In this document: positions 33,675-42,048 of the stretch, one piece after another
Layout of the letters: each line of letters begins with the position of its first letter
Numbering within the stretch: position 1 is the first letter of the stretch
Source of the DNA: Jiangella alkaliphila
Lineage (GTDB): Bacteria; Actinomycetota; Actinomycetes; Jiangellales; Jiangellaceae
Assembly: GCF_900105925.1 (NCBI RefSeq)
Contig: NZ_LT629791.1
Span: forward strand, 7,410,001-7,474,000
DNA length: 64,000 nt
Reading direction: 5' to 3'
Program-made: the position numbers and the translations under genes
The notes under the pieces: generated by a model
Told to the model about the DNA's origin: nothing
Database searches by the model: none
The model's input: the letters and a program-made list of their open reading frames with translations, nothing else

Positions 33675-35205
33675 AATGCCGTTAAGTTAGGGCGGTTTGT
33701 GCTGGTCAGCGGCGTGTCGGTGGGGTTCGTGGGCAGGGCCCTCCGTTAGAACGGTGATTGTCGAAGATCATCGTCTGCCGGAGGGCCCTGTGAGTTCTGA
33801 GTCTGCCACGTGGCGATCGGGCGAGGTGAGTCTGGGCGCACTGGAAAGTGATCTTTGTCCGGAGCTGCTGGACGAGGTGATCGAGCAGGCCGGTGTGCGC
33901 GAGCAGCGGCGGCGGCTGTTGCCGGCCCGGACGGTGATGGTCTTCGTGCTCGGGTTATGCGTGTTCTGCGGCGCCGACTCGCATTCCCCGCCGGGATACC
34001 GCATGGTGATGTGCTGGCTGACCAGCACGTTCGGGTACCTGCGGGGGCTGGTCGTGCCGAGCGCGTCGGCGCTGTGCCAGGCCCGCAAACGCCTGGGCGT
34101 CACGCCGCTGCGGCTGCTGTTCGACCGGGTCCGAGGCCCACGCGCGGCGCCCGACGCGGCGGGAGCGTGGCTGTTCGGGCGGCGGCTGGTCGCCTTCGAC
34201 GGCACCGCCCTGGACCTGGCCGACACCGCGGCCAACGTGGCCGCGTTCGGCCACATCGGCACGCCCTCGGGGTTCGCACAGGTGCGGCTGGTCGCGCTGA
34301 TCGAATGCGCCACCCACGCGATCATCGACGCGGTGTTCGACGCGTGCCGGCACAGCGAGCAGGAACTGACCCAGCGGCTGATCGGTGCGATGCGTCCGGG
34401 GATGCTGGTGCTCGCCGACCGCAACTTCGGTCACCGGTTGTTCGCCCAGATCGCCACCAGCACCGGCGCGGACCTGATCTGGCGGATCAAGGGCAACGCC
34501 GACTTCCCCGCCATGAAGATCCTCGACGACGGCTCCTACCTGTCAGTGATCACCGCGCAACGCTACAAGAAGCGCTGGCGCACCGCCGCCCGGCGGGGCT
34601 GGCCGGAGCCTCCGATGCCCGGCACCCGGTGCGTATCGTCGACTACCGAGTCACCACCCACGTCGGCGATACCGTCACCATCAGCGATATCAGGCTCGTC
34701 ACCACCCTGCTCGACCCGGCCGAGGCGCCCGCCCGAGCCGTCGCCGAGGCCTACCACCAGCGGTGGGAATCGGAGAACAGCTACCAGGAACTCAAGACCC
34801 GACTGCGTGGCGCCGGGTTCATCCTGCGCTCGAAGTCACCCGACCTCGTCGATCAGGAGATCTACGCCCTGCTCGTCACCTACCAAGCCCTCTGCACCCT
34901 GAGAACCGACGCCGCGGACACCGTCGGCGTGGACCCGCGCCGGATCTCCTTCACCATCACCATCCGCGTCACCCGAGACACCATCACCGCCGGCCGACTC
35001 GACCAGAACACGCGCGTCCTGGCCATCGCCGCCATCAGCAGCGACCTCAACCCGCCACGACGAGCCCGCGTCACGCAGCGCGTCAAGAAACCACCCCGGA
35101 ACACCTTCAAAGCCAAACGACGAGACCAGACCCGCCCACCCAGCCACGCCACCCACAAGATCAAAGTTCGCCGGGCCAGCAAAACCGCCCTAACTTAACG
35201 GCATT
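33675..35205 (+). mobile_element. IS4-family insertion sequence with 12-bp target duplication
   Basis: Ends are inverted repeats of 24-25 bases (33675-33698 and 35182-35205; outermost AATGCCGTT and AACGGCATT). The 12 bases GCGTCATCACCC stand on both sides (33663-33674 and 35206-35217), a target duplication of the size IS4-type elements produce. The perfect ends and duplication point to recent insertion. The single transposase frame is broken by a one-base shift, so this copy may not encode active enzyme. Confidence 0.88.
33790..35198 (+). pseudogene. IS4-family transposase, frameshifted
   Basis: The first frame reads SSESATWRSGEVSLGALESD through FDGTALDLADT (first Asp) and VLADRNFGHRLFAQ (second Asp) to about 34620. 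From there the family sequence continues one base back in another frame: HPVRIVDYRV, then YHQRWESENSYQELKTRL, the YREK block with the catalytic Glu, and on to a stop at 35198. Adding one base near GGCACCCGG (34620-34628) would restore GHPVRIV. A one-base deletion or a sequencing slip is likely. No slippery heptamer suggests programmed shifting. Confidence 0.8.
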
Positions 35206-36176
35206 GCGTCATCACCCCACCGATCCTTGATGATCACGGGTCGGACGGGGCATGACGGCGCGCACGGCCGGGGGCGTCCGGTCCAGCCGCGGGTTCGTAG
35301 GACGCGGGCTTGTTCGGCGGCGACGGTGCAGGGGCTGGCGAAGATGTCGGCGTGGCCGTAGCGGAGTGTGGCGTGGCCGTCGACGGTGGCGCGGTTGTCC
35401 CGACGACGGTCGCGGAAGCGGCCTTCGCCGGTGTGCCCGATGCGGCCGTCGAGTTCGACCCGGAGGTGGTAGTCGGGGTAGTCGACGTCGATCCAGATGA
35501 CGCGGCTGCCGGCGACCCGCCGCTGACGGCAGCCGGTGGGCAGGCCGTGGGCGCGTTCGACCCGGCGCAGGTGACGGAGTTCGAGCGGTGACTGGGCTCC
35601 GTCGGCGACGTCGGCCAGCATCGCCTCGACCATCGGCCGCCAGCGGATCTTCTTGCGCCGTCCCAGCGAATCGGCCAACCGTTCCGGCGTGGTGAGGCGG
35701 CGCTGGCAGGCGGCGGTGACCCAGGTCTCGGCGTCGCGTGGGTGGGGTGCGACGTCGACGAGATCGAGGACGGTCTCGTCGAGGCGCGTGCGTGGCGGGT
35801 TCTTCGCCGGATGCCGGGTCAGTGGCAATCGGTGCGCGTAGTGGACCCGGACGCCGTCGATGCGAGGCTCCACGTACCGGTCGGCGGGCACGGTCACGTG
35901 GATGACCGGGCCGGGGTCGTCGTACAGTCCGTCCAGGTGGGCGGCGGTGCGGTGGCTGGCGACGGCGCCGCGGCCGGCGCGCAGGATCGCCGCCCACACC
36001 TGGGCCTCGTACGGCAGCGGCCCGGTGTGCGTGGCGTACACACCGGCGTGCACCCGCTGCCAGCGTCCCGACCGCAGCGACCAGAGCAGCGCGTCGACCG
36101 TCAAGCCGGCGGCCAGCGCCTGGGCGCGACTGATCACGCCGTGCTGGAGATCGGCCAACTGATCGAGATCGGACAC
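35190..36176 (-). CDS. AbiEi-like/DUF559-type protein, C-terminus altered by IS insertion
   Basis: The 328-residue protein has an N-terminal winged helix (DLDQLADLQHGVISRAQALAAGLT) as in AbiEi antitoxin-like proteins, and a C-terminal part with VIWIDVDYPDYHLRVELDGRIGH and RDNRATVDGHATLRYGHADI, a Vsr/DUF559-like nuclease-type core. Such proteins are common in actinomycetes, with no known job; no toxin (AbiEii) gene is next to it. GTG 36176 was preferred over the earlier TTG at 36236. The last codons come from the IS4 end (AMPLS); before insertion the frame would have ended GDDATDP. Confidence 0.65.
   Translation of the reverse strand: MSDLDQLADLQHGVISRAQALAAGLTVDALLWSLRSGRWQRVHAGVYATHTGPLPYEAQVWAAILRAGRGAVASHRTAAHLDGLYDDPGPVIHVTVPADRYVEPRIDGVRVHYAHRLPLTRHPAKNPPRTRLDETVLDLVDVAPHPRDAETWVTAACQRRLTTPERLADSLGRRKKIRWRPMVEAMLADVADGAQSPLELRHLRRVERAHGLPTGCRQRRVAGSRVIWIDVDYPDYHLRVELDGRIGHTGEGRFRDRRRDNRATVDGHATLRYGHADIFASPCTVAAEQARVLRTRGWTGRPRPCAPSCPVRPVIIKDRWGDDAMPLS
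35206..35240 (+). repeat. Palindromic repeat, right part, with target duplication of the IS4-type element
   Basis: GCGTCATCACCC (35206-35217) duplicates 33663-33674. CACCGATCCTTGATGATCACGG then completes the hairpin begun at 33644. Confidence 0.65.
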
Positions 36177-36239
36177 CCGTCCAGCCTGATCGGACGACGG
36201 TCGCCGTGCCAGACCCGATTCGCGATCTGTGGACAACGG

Positions 36240-36290
36240 GGATCATCAAGGATCGGTGGGTGATGACGCCACGGATCCTTGATGATCATG
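36240..36290 (+). repeat. Palindromic repeat, intact second copy
   Basis: GGATCATCAAGGATCGGTGG, then GTGATGACG, then CCACGGATCCTTGATGATCATG makes a hairpin with a stem of more than 18 bases and a short loop. It is nearly the reverse complement of the split copy at 33644-35240. It sits between the AbiEi-like gene and the end of the prenyltransferase gene. There is no T-run. It could end transcription or be a mobile small repeat. Confidence 0.65.
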
Positions 36291-37203
36291 GGAGGGTGCC
36301 GGTGTAGGTGAGGACGAAGGTCAGGCTGGGCACCAGGAAGAGGACGGCGACGGCGACGATGCCGCGGAAGCTCCGCTCGGCCCGCACGAGGTGCCGGTAC
36401 GCGACGACCAGCGACGGCACCAGCACGATCTCCATCGGCAGCATCGACCGCGGGATCACCACGTCGGCGGCGGACATCACCAGCGACAACGTCCCCGCCG
36501 CCAGCCACAGCGCGAGCCCCAGCAGGTACGCCCGCCGCGGGCCGAGCCGCACAGCGACCGTCGTGTAGCCGCTGATCCGGTCCGCCTCGAGGTCGGCCAA
36601 GGTCGTCGGGACGTACAAAGCGGCGCCGACGAGCGTCCCGAGCACCGCCATCGGCCAGGGGAACTCCGCGAGCGGCCGCAGCAGCGACCACCCGGCCAGC
36701 TGTCCGGCGGCGCCGATGGCCAGCGCGTTGACGGCGACGTCGAAGCCGGGGCGGGCCTTGAGCCGCAGCGGCGGCGCGCTGTAGGCCCAGCCGACGAGCA
36801 GCACGATCGCCGTCCCGAGGGCGAACAGCGGGCTCACGAACAGCGCAGCGGCGACCGCCAGCACGCCGGCCAGCAACGCCAGGACCTGCGCTCCGACCGG
36901 CGTCAACCGGCCGCCGACCAGCGGTGACCCGGCCTTGCGCGGGTTCAGCCGGTCGCCGCGCAGGTCGTGCGCGTCGTTGACGGCGAGCACGGAGATCCAC
37001 ATCAGCGGCCCGATCACCACCGCGCCGAGCGCCAGCACCGGCCAGTCCGCCATAGGCGGCACGAGCTGCCGCGTCGCCAGCACGATGCCCAGGTAGTACG
37101 GCACCAGCGAGACGAACCAGAACCATGGCCGGCCGATCGCCAGGACGTCGCCGGCCAGTTGCCGAGGCCGGACCGCCCCGGACCGGGTGCGCACAGTCGT
37201 CAT
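36286..37203 (-). CDS. UbiA-family prenyltransferase
   Basis: The 305-residue integral membrane protein has about nine helices and both Asp-rich motifs of the family: NDAHDLRGDRLNP near residue 75 and LADLEADRISG near 200. It transfers a prenyl group to an aromatic or other acceptor in the membrane, with Mg2+. Quinone, phenolic lipid or chlorophyll-like acceptors cannot be told apart. It lies 66 bases after NagZ on the same strand, so it may be the last gene of that transcript, but no functional link is evident. Confidence 0.85.
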   Translation of the reverse strand: MTTVRTRSGAVRPRQLAGDVLAIGRPWFWFVSLVPYYLGIVLATRQLVPPMADWPVLALGAVVIGPLMWISVLAVNDAHDLRGDRLNPRKAGSPLVGGRLTPVGAQVLALLAGVLAVAAALFVSPLFALGTAIVLLVGWAYSAPPLRLKARPGFDVAVNALAIGAAGQLAGWSLLRPLAEFPWPMAVLGTLVGAALYVPTTLADLEADRISGYTTVAVRLGPRRAYLLGLALWLAAGTLSLVMSAADVVIPRSMLPMEIVLVPSLVVAYRHLVRAERSFRGIVAVAVLFLVPSLTFVLTYTGTLP

Positions 37204-37269
37204 ACCGACGATGCTCCCGGTCCGGGCCGGGCCGGAACTCCCCCGTAGGAGGGATCAGGGTGGTGGGCG

Positions 37270-38751
37270 TTACCCCGGTGGTGCTAGTGCGGCGGCCAGC
37301 CGCTCGGCGGCGGCTTCGGCGGTGACCCGGGCGGCGCCGTGGGTGAGCAGGTAGTTCTCGCCGAGCACCTCGGGCAGCGGGTTCACGTCGTGGTCGACGA
37401 CGATGAGGTCCGGCCGGGCGGCGCGCGCGGCCTCGACGAGCGCGACCTGCCACGGACGCCGTCGCACCCCGCGGACGCCGACGACCAGCCGGCGCCCCGG
37501 CAGCGCGGCGAGCACCGCCGGCAGGTCCGCCGTCGACTCCGTCACCCGGGCCAGGACGGTGCCGGGCAGGCGGTCGACGAGGTGCCGGCCGACGCCCCAC
37601 GGGATCGGGCCGGCGGCGACGGACGGTTCGTCGTCGAGCTCGACGACCAGCGGCGGCGCGGTGAGCGTGACGTCGCCGTGGACGGTGACGGCCTGCCGCG
37701 CGGCGTCGGCCGCCGACCCGTGCAGCACCGGCGACGGCGACACGTCGCGCACCCAGCGGCGCAGCGCCTGGACCCGGCCGGCCGCCTCGGCCAGCCGCTC
37801 CTCCGGCAGCCGCCCGGTCCGCACGGCGTCGATCAGCGCCGCCACCATGGCCTCGAGCGTCTCGGGGCCGACGGTGTCGCCGCCGACGCACAGCGCGTCG
37901 ACGCCGGCCAGCAGCGCCAGTACCGCGCCCTCGGCGTGCCCGACGGTCTGGCTGATGGCGTGCATGTCCATGCCGTCGGTCATGACCAGGCCGTCGTAGC
38001 CCAGCTCGTCGCGCAGCACGCCGGTGATGACCGGCCGCGACAGGGTGGCCGGGCTGTCGGCGTCGATTGCCGGGAACCGGATGTGCGCCGTCATGACGAT
38101 CTTGACGTCGGCCTTCACCGCCGCCCGGAACGGCGGCAGGTCGCGTGCCTGGATGACGTCGAGCGGGTCGTCGATGGACGGCACGGTGAGATGGCTGTCC
38201 TCGCTGGTGCCGCCGTGGCCCGGGAAGTGCTTGGCCGTGGCGCCGATGCCCTGCGCCTGCTGCCCGGCGACGTACGCGGCGACGTGCCGTGCGACGAGGT
38301 CGGGGTCGAAGCCGAACGAGCGGACCCCGATGACGGGGTTCAGCGGGTTGGAGTCGACGTCGGCGACGGGCGCGAAGTTGAGGTCGATGCCGCAGGCCCG
38401 CAGCCGGGCGGCCACCTCGGCCGCCACCCGCTCCGTCGCCTCCGGGTCGTCCAGCGCGCCGAGCGCGGCGTTGCCGGGCAGCATGGACCCGGCCGCGACG
38501 TCGAGCCGCGTGACGTCGCCGCCCTCCTCGTCGATGCCGACCAGCAGGTCCGGGTTGGTCGCGTGCAGCGCGCCCGTGAGCGCGGCTACACCGGCGTCGC
38601 CGCGGTCGGGGTCGACGTTGCGGCCGAACAGCACGACGCCGCCGAGCCCCTCGGCCGCCATGGCGGTCAGCCACGGCGGGACGTCGTGCGCGCCGAGGAA
38701 GCCCGGGAAGATCGTGGCGAGGGCGAGGCCTCGCAGGTCACTGGCGTTCAT
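37270..38751 (-). CDS. nagZ: Beta-N-acetylhexosaminidase, GH3 (NagZ-like)
   Basis: The 493-residue protein has the GH3 barrel with ATIFPGFLG, IDEEGGDVTRL, the loop KHFPGHGGTSEDSHLTVP that holds the Asp-His acid/base of the NagZ subgroup, and YDGLVMTDGMDMHA with the nucleophile Asp. A C-terminal domain of about 150 residues follows (VVGVRGVRRRPWQ), longer than in enteric NagZ. It frees terminal GlcNAc from muropeptides or chitin fragments. No signal peptide, so it acts on imported sugars. It starts one base after the permease stop, giving the transporter a likely GlcNAc-containing substrate. Confidence 0.88.
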   Translation of the reverse strand: MNASDLRGLALATIFPGFLGAHDVPPWLTAMAAEGLGGVVLFGRNVDPDRGDAGVAALTGALHATNPDLLVGIDEEGGDVTRLDVAAGSMLPGNAALGALDDPEATERVAAEVAARLRACGIDLNFAPVADVDSNPLNPVIGVRSFGFDPDLVARHVAAYVAGQQAQGIGATAKHFPGHGGTSEDSHLTVPSIDDPLDVIQARDLPPFRAAVKADVKIVMTAHIRFPAIDADSPATLSRPVITGVLRDELGYDGLVMTDGMDMHAISQTVGHAEGAVLALLAGVDALCVGGDTVGPETLEAMVAALIDAVRTGRLPEERLAEAAGRVQALRRWVRDVSPSPVLHGSAADAARQAVTVHGDVTLTAPPLVVELDDEPSVAAGPIPWGVGRHLVDRLPGTVLARVTESTADLPAVLAALPGRRLVVGVRGVRRRPWQVALVEAARAARPDLIVVDHDVNPLPEVLGENYLLTHGAARVTAEAAAERLAAALAPPG

Positions 38752-38752
38752 G

Positions 38753-39586
38753 TCAGCCCTTCACCGCCCCGGACACCAGCCCCGACGTCATGCGGTGCTG
38801 GACGGCCAGGAAGAAGATCATCACCGGCACCGCGACGAGGACGGATCCGGCCATGATACCGGCCCAGTCACTGACGCGATTCGCCTCGGTGAACGAGCGC
38901 AGCCACAGTGGAAGAGTCATGTTCTCCGGTCTCGTCATGATCACTAGGGAGAGGGTGAACTCGTTCCAGGCCTGCAGGAACGCGTACACCCCGCTGGCGA
39001 CCAGACCCGGCGCCAGCAGTGGGAAGGTGATGCGGAAGAAGGCCTGCAGCCGGCTGCAGCCGTCGACCAGCGCCGCCTCCTCCAGCTCGCGTGGGACGCC
39101 GTTGACGAACCCGCGCAGCATCCAGATCGTGAACGGCACGACCGCCGCGATGTACAGCAGCGACAGCCCGACGACGCTGTTCAGCAGCTGCCAGCCCTCC
39201 AGCAGCTTGAACTGCGAGATGAACAGGCCCTCGGCCGGGATCATCTGGATGATCAGCACCGCCAGGATGAAGCTGCGCCGGCCCTTGAACCGGAACCGCG
39301 ACAGCGCCAGCGCCGCCAGGAACGCGAACAGCAGCGCCGCGACCACGGTGAGCCCGGTGACCATCGCGCTGATCCGCAGCGTGTCGAAGAAGTTGCTGTC
39401 GAACACGCGGCCGTACGCGGACAGCGTCCCGTTCAGCGGCAGGAACGTCGGCTCGGCCGCGCGGATGCGGTTGTACGGCAGGAAGGAGCTGTTCAGCATC
39501 CAGTAGACCGGGAACATCCAGATCAGCGCGATGACGATGGCCAGCCCGCCGAACGTCCGCTGCCGGGTGCGGGAACGGGTGCTCAC
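38753..39586 (-). CDS. Carbohydrate ABC transporter permease (MalG/NgcG-type)
   Basis: The 277-residue protein has six helices and the EAA loop ELEEAALVDGCSRLQAFFRITFPLLAPG, which contacts the ATPase. GTG start, overlapping the stop of the other permease (GTGA). With the second permease and the lipoprotein it forms a CUT1-type importer. No ATPase gene is in the locus, so a shared one such as MsiK elsewhere would be needed, as in Streptomyces. Confidence 0.9.
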   Translation of the reverse strand: MSTRSRTRQRTFGGLAIVIALIWMFPVYWMLNSSFLPYNRIRAAEPTFLPLNGTLSAYGRVFDSNFFDTLRISAMVTGLTVVAALLFAFLAALALSRFRFKGRRSFILAVLIIQMIPAEGLFISQFKLLEGWQLLNSVVGLSLLYIAAVVPFTIWMLRGFVNGVPRELEEAALVDGCSRLQAFFRITFPLLAPGLVASGVYAFLQAWNEFTLSLVIMTRPENMTLPLWLRSFTEANRVSDWAGIMAGSVLVAVPVMIFFLAVQHRMTSGLVSGAVKG

Positions 39587-40614
39587 AAATCCTCCTCGCG
39601 GACCAGGACCCGCACGTAGTACAGGCTCAGCACGACGGTCAGCAGCAGCACGAACCACGACGCGGCCGCCGCCAGCCCGAACTCGCCCTCGCCCAGCCCG
39701 AGCCGGTAGATGTACGTGCCGATCAGGTTCGTCTGCGCGGTGATGCCGCCCGCGTCCTGCAGCACGAAGATCTGGGTGAACACCTTCAGGTCCCAGATGA
39801 TCTGCAGCAGCGCGACGATCAGCAGCACCGGCTTCACCAGCGGGACGGTCACGGTGCGGAACCGCGCCCACGCCGACGCGCCGTCGATCTCGGCCGCCTC
39901 GTACAGCTCGTCCGGCACCTGCGTCAGGCCCGCGTAGACGGCGAACGCGACGAACGGCACGCTCATCCAGACGACGATCACCGTCGCGACGACGAAGAAC
40001 GACAGCTGGTCGATCAGCCACGAGTGCCCGGCGAACCCGTCCAGCCCGAGGTTCACCAGCAGCCAGTTGATGACGCCGTACTGCGAGTCGAACAGCCACT
40101 GCCACACCGTCAGCGACGCCAGGTGCGGCATCGCCCACGCCAGCAGCAGGCCGATCTGCAGCATCAGCCGCGGCCCGCGGCTGATCATCGTCATCAGGAC
40201 CGCCAGCGCCACGCCGATCACCATCGTGATGGCGGCGTTGGCGAAGCAGAACAGGATCGACCGGAGGACGACCGTCCACAGGTACGAGTCGGTGACCAGC
40301 GTGACGTAGTTGTCCAGGCCGACCCACTCCGGCGGCTGGCCGAACTGCTGGGCCAGGCCGTACTCCTGGAACGACATCACCGCCTGGCGGTACAGCGGGT
40401 AGCCGAGGGCGGCGACCAGGATGGCCAGCGCCGGCAGCAGCAGCACGTACGGCAACAGCGAACGTCGAGGCCGTTGGGGCCGGCGGGGTGCGACATCACC
40501 CGCCGGCCCCCGGCCGGTCCGGTCGGCATCGCCGGGAGGGGTCGGCCGGCCGGGTCCCTGGTCCGGGACGGCCGACCCCTCCCGACTAGCCGAGCTGGTC
40601 GGCGATGGTGGCAT
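39583..40614 (-). CDS. Carbohydrate ABC transporter permease (MalF/NgcF-type)
   Basis: The 343-residue protein has a Pro/Arg-rich cytoplasmic N-terminus of 50 residues and six or so helices starting SLLPYVLLLPALAILVAAL. The EAA loop is ELYEAAEIDGASAWARFRTVTVPLVKP. The only ATG in frame is at 40614, inside the end of the lipoprotein gene (29-base overlap), so the message for its first residues includes a 16-bp hairpin (40533-40584). A TTG or GTG near 40460 is a possible alternative start that would begin just before the first helix. Confidence 0.85.
   Translation of the reverse strand: MPPSPTSSASREGSAVPDQGPGRPTPPGDADRTGRGPAGDVAPRRPQRPRRSLLPYVLLLPALAILVAALGYPLYRQAVMSFQEYGLAQQFGQPPEWVGLDNYVTLVTDSYLWTVVLRSILFCFANAAITMVIGVALAVLMTMISRGPRLMLQIGLLLAWAMPHLASLTVWQWLFDSQYGVINWLLVNLGLDGFAGHSWLIDQLSFFVVATVIVVWMSVPFVAFAVYAGLTQVPDELYEAAEIDGASAWARFRTVTVPLVKPVLLIVALLQIIWDLKVFTQIFVLQDAGGITAQTNLIGTYIYRLGLGEGEFGLAAAASWFVLLLTVVLSLYYVRVLVREEDL
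40533..40584 (-). promoter_or_regulatory. 16-bp perfect hairpin between binding-protein and permease genes
   Basis: CGGGAGGGGTCGGCCG (40533-40548) and CGGCCGACCCCTCCCG (40569-40584) pair fully with a 20-base loop. It begins one base after the lipoprotein stop. There is no T-run. Intercistronic hairpins here are known to raise the binding-protein level by protecting its mRNA (malE-malF type). In this case the hairpin also encodes the start of the permease. Confidence 0.7.
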
Positions 40615-41881
40615 CGGCTTCCTCGGCCAGCTGCTGCACGTCGCCGCCGTTCGCGATGGCGACGAACAGGTCCTCGAGCACGCGGGAGCCTTCGACCGTG
40701 GCCCAGTTCGCGGCGGCCGGGGTCAGCTTCGCGTTCGTGACCGCCTCGATGGTGGCGGCGGCGAACTCGTCGGTGCCCAGGCCCTCGGCCAGCGACACCT
40801 TCGCGGGGGTGAGGCCGTTCTCGGCGTACTGGCTCTGGAACTCGTCGCTCAGGATGATCTCGAGCAGGTTCGCGGACAGCTCCTGGTTCTGCGACGTCGC
40901 CGAGATGGCGATGTTCGAGCCGCCGAGCAGGACGGGGGCCGGCTCGCCGTCAGTGCCGGGCAGGGCGAAGACGCCGACGTTCCCGATCATGTCCGGGCAG
41001 CCGAGCTCCGGGTCCTCGATCTGGCCGCGCAGCCAGCCCGGACGCAGCATCATGCCGATCTCGCCGGCGCAGAACGGGATGTGGCCGTCGGCCTCGTTGC
41101 CGTCCTTCGGCGCGCCGGAGGCCTCGGTGAACAGCCGCTGCACCAGCTCCAGGCCCTCCTGCGACTCAGGCGACGACAGCGCGCCGGACCATTCCCCGCC
41201 GTCCTCGGCGGCGAAGTCGCCGCCGGCGTCCCACAGGAACGCGGCGCCGTCGCGCCAGTCCTGGCCGGGCAGCCAGAAGCCGGAGAAGTTCGGGACGCTC
41301 GCGTTGTCCTGCTTCAGCTGCACTGCCGCATCGACGAACTCCTGCATGTTCGTCGGCACCTCGATGCCCGACGCCGCGAACAGGTCCTTGCGGTAGAAGA
41401 TGTAGGACGAGCCGGCATACAACGGGACGGCGTACGTGCTGCCGTCCGCGCTGCCCGCCTCGACGAAGCCCTGCAGCAGGTCGTCGCCGCCCAGGTCGGG
41501 CACCAGCTCGGTGATGTCGGTGAACGCGCCGACCGTGGTGAACGTCGGCGCCTGCGTGTTGCCGACCTCCACGACGTCAGGGGTCTCCGACTCGCTGCCC
41601 AGCGACGTCGTCAGACGGTCGACCAGGCCCTCCCACTCCTGCTCCTCGATGGTCAACGTCGAGCCGGGGTTCTGCTCCTCGAACTCGGCGATCAGCCAGT
41701 CGCGCATCGGCTGGGGCGTGTCCGGGCCGTTGAGCCACAGCCGCAGGTCGGCGGGCTCCGGCGTGCCGGCGGTCTCGCCGTCGGCGGCGGGTTCGGTGGT
41801 GTCGTCGTCGCCGTCGCCGCATGCGGAGAGGGCGAGCGCCGCGGCGGCCAGGCCGGCGGTGAGGCGAAGTGCTCTGTTCAC
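40586..41881 (-). CDS. Sugar ABC transporter substrate-binding lipoprotein
   Basis: The 431-residue protein has a lipoprotein signal, LTAGLAAAALALSACGDG, with Cys after the lipobox, then an Asp/Glu/Thr linker and a cluster-D binding-protein fold (ADLRLWLNGPD, PDVVEVGNTQAP, AVPLYAGSSYIFYRKDLF, GEIGMMLRPGW). GGAGGA precedes the GTG start. It captures an oligosaccharide and delivers it to the two permeases downstream. A ROK repressor gene lies upstream and a GGAAG-N5-CTTCC site sits 47 bases before the start. NagZ in the operon points to an aminosugar. Confidence 0.9.
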   Translation of the reverse strand: MNRALRLTAGLAAAALALSACGDGDDDTTEPAADGETAGTPEPADLRLWLNGPDTPQPMRDWLIAEFEEQNPGSTLTIEEQEWEGLVDRLTTSLGSESETPDVVEVGNTQAPTFTTVGAFTDITELVPDLGGDDLLQGFVEAGSADGSTYAVPLYAGSSYIFYRKDLFAASGIEVPTNMQEFVDAAVQLKQDNASVPNFSGFWLPGQDWRDGAAFLWDAGGDFAAEDGGEWSGALSSPESQEGLELVQRLFTEASGAPKDGNEADGHIPFCAGEIGMMLRPGWLRGQIEDPELGCPDMIGNVGVFALPGTDGEPAPVLLGGSNIAISATSQNQELSANLLEIILSDEFQSQYAENGLTPAKVSLAEGLGTDEFAAATIEAVTNAKLTPAAANWATVEGSRVLEDLFVAIANGGDVQQLAEEADATIADQLG

Positions 41882-41927
41882 GGCGGGTTCCTCCGGTTCG
41901 GCCCGAGCAGGGCGCGTGACGTTGAAC

Positions 41928-41944
41928 TGGAAGCTAACCTTCCA
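41928..41944. promoter_or_regulatory. ROK repressor operator, site 1 (binding-protein gene)
   Basis: TGGAAGCTAACCTTCCA is a perfect 6-5-6 palindrome. The same 17-base layout recurs at 43253-43269 upstream of the ROK gene. Confidence 0.65.
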
Positions 41945-42048
41945 GTAATTGTGCCTACTGTAAGGTTTCTTGCCAGTCTCAGTGATCACGTTTCCGTAAC
42001 GTCCCGCTACCCAATTCGGGTACGGCAGACGGCGGAGGGAGCGACGAC

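Noticed and set aside
33790-34650. Programmed -1 frameshifting of the IS4-type transposase
   Set aside because: No slippery heptamer or strong downstream stem is visible at the switch point, and IS4-type transposases are normally made from one frame.
36240-36290. CRISPR-like or tRNA-like structure at the palindrome
   Set aside because: Only two copies exist in inverse orientation, without spacers, and no tRNA arms can be drawn.
40533-40584. Hairpin as an intrinsic terminator of the binding-protein gene
   Set aside because: There is no T-run on the transcribed strand, and the permease genes continue in the same direction.
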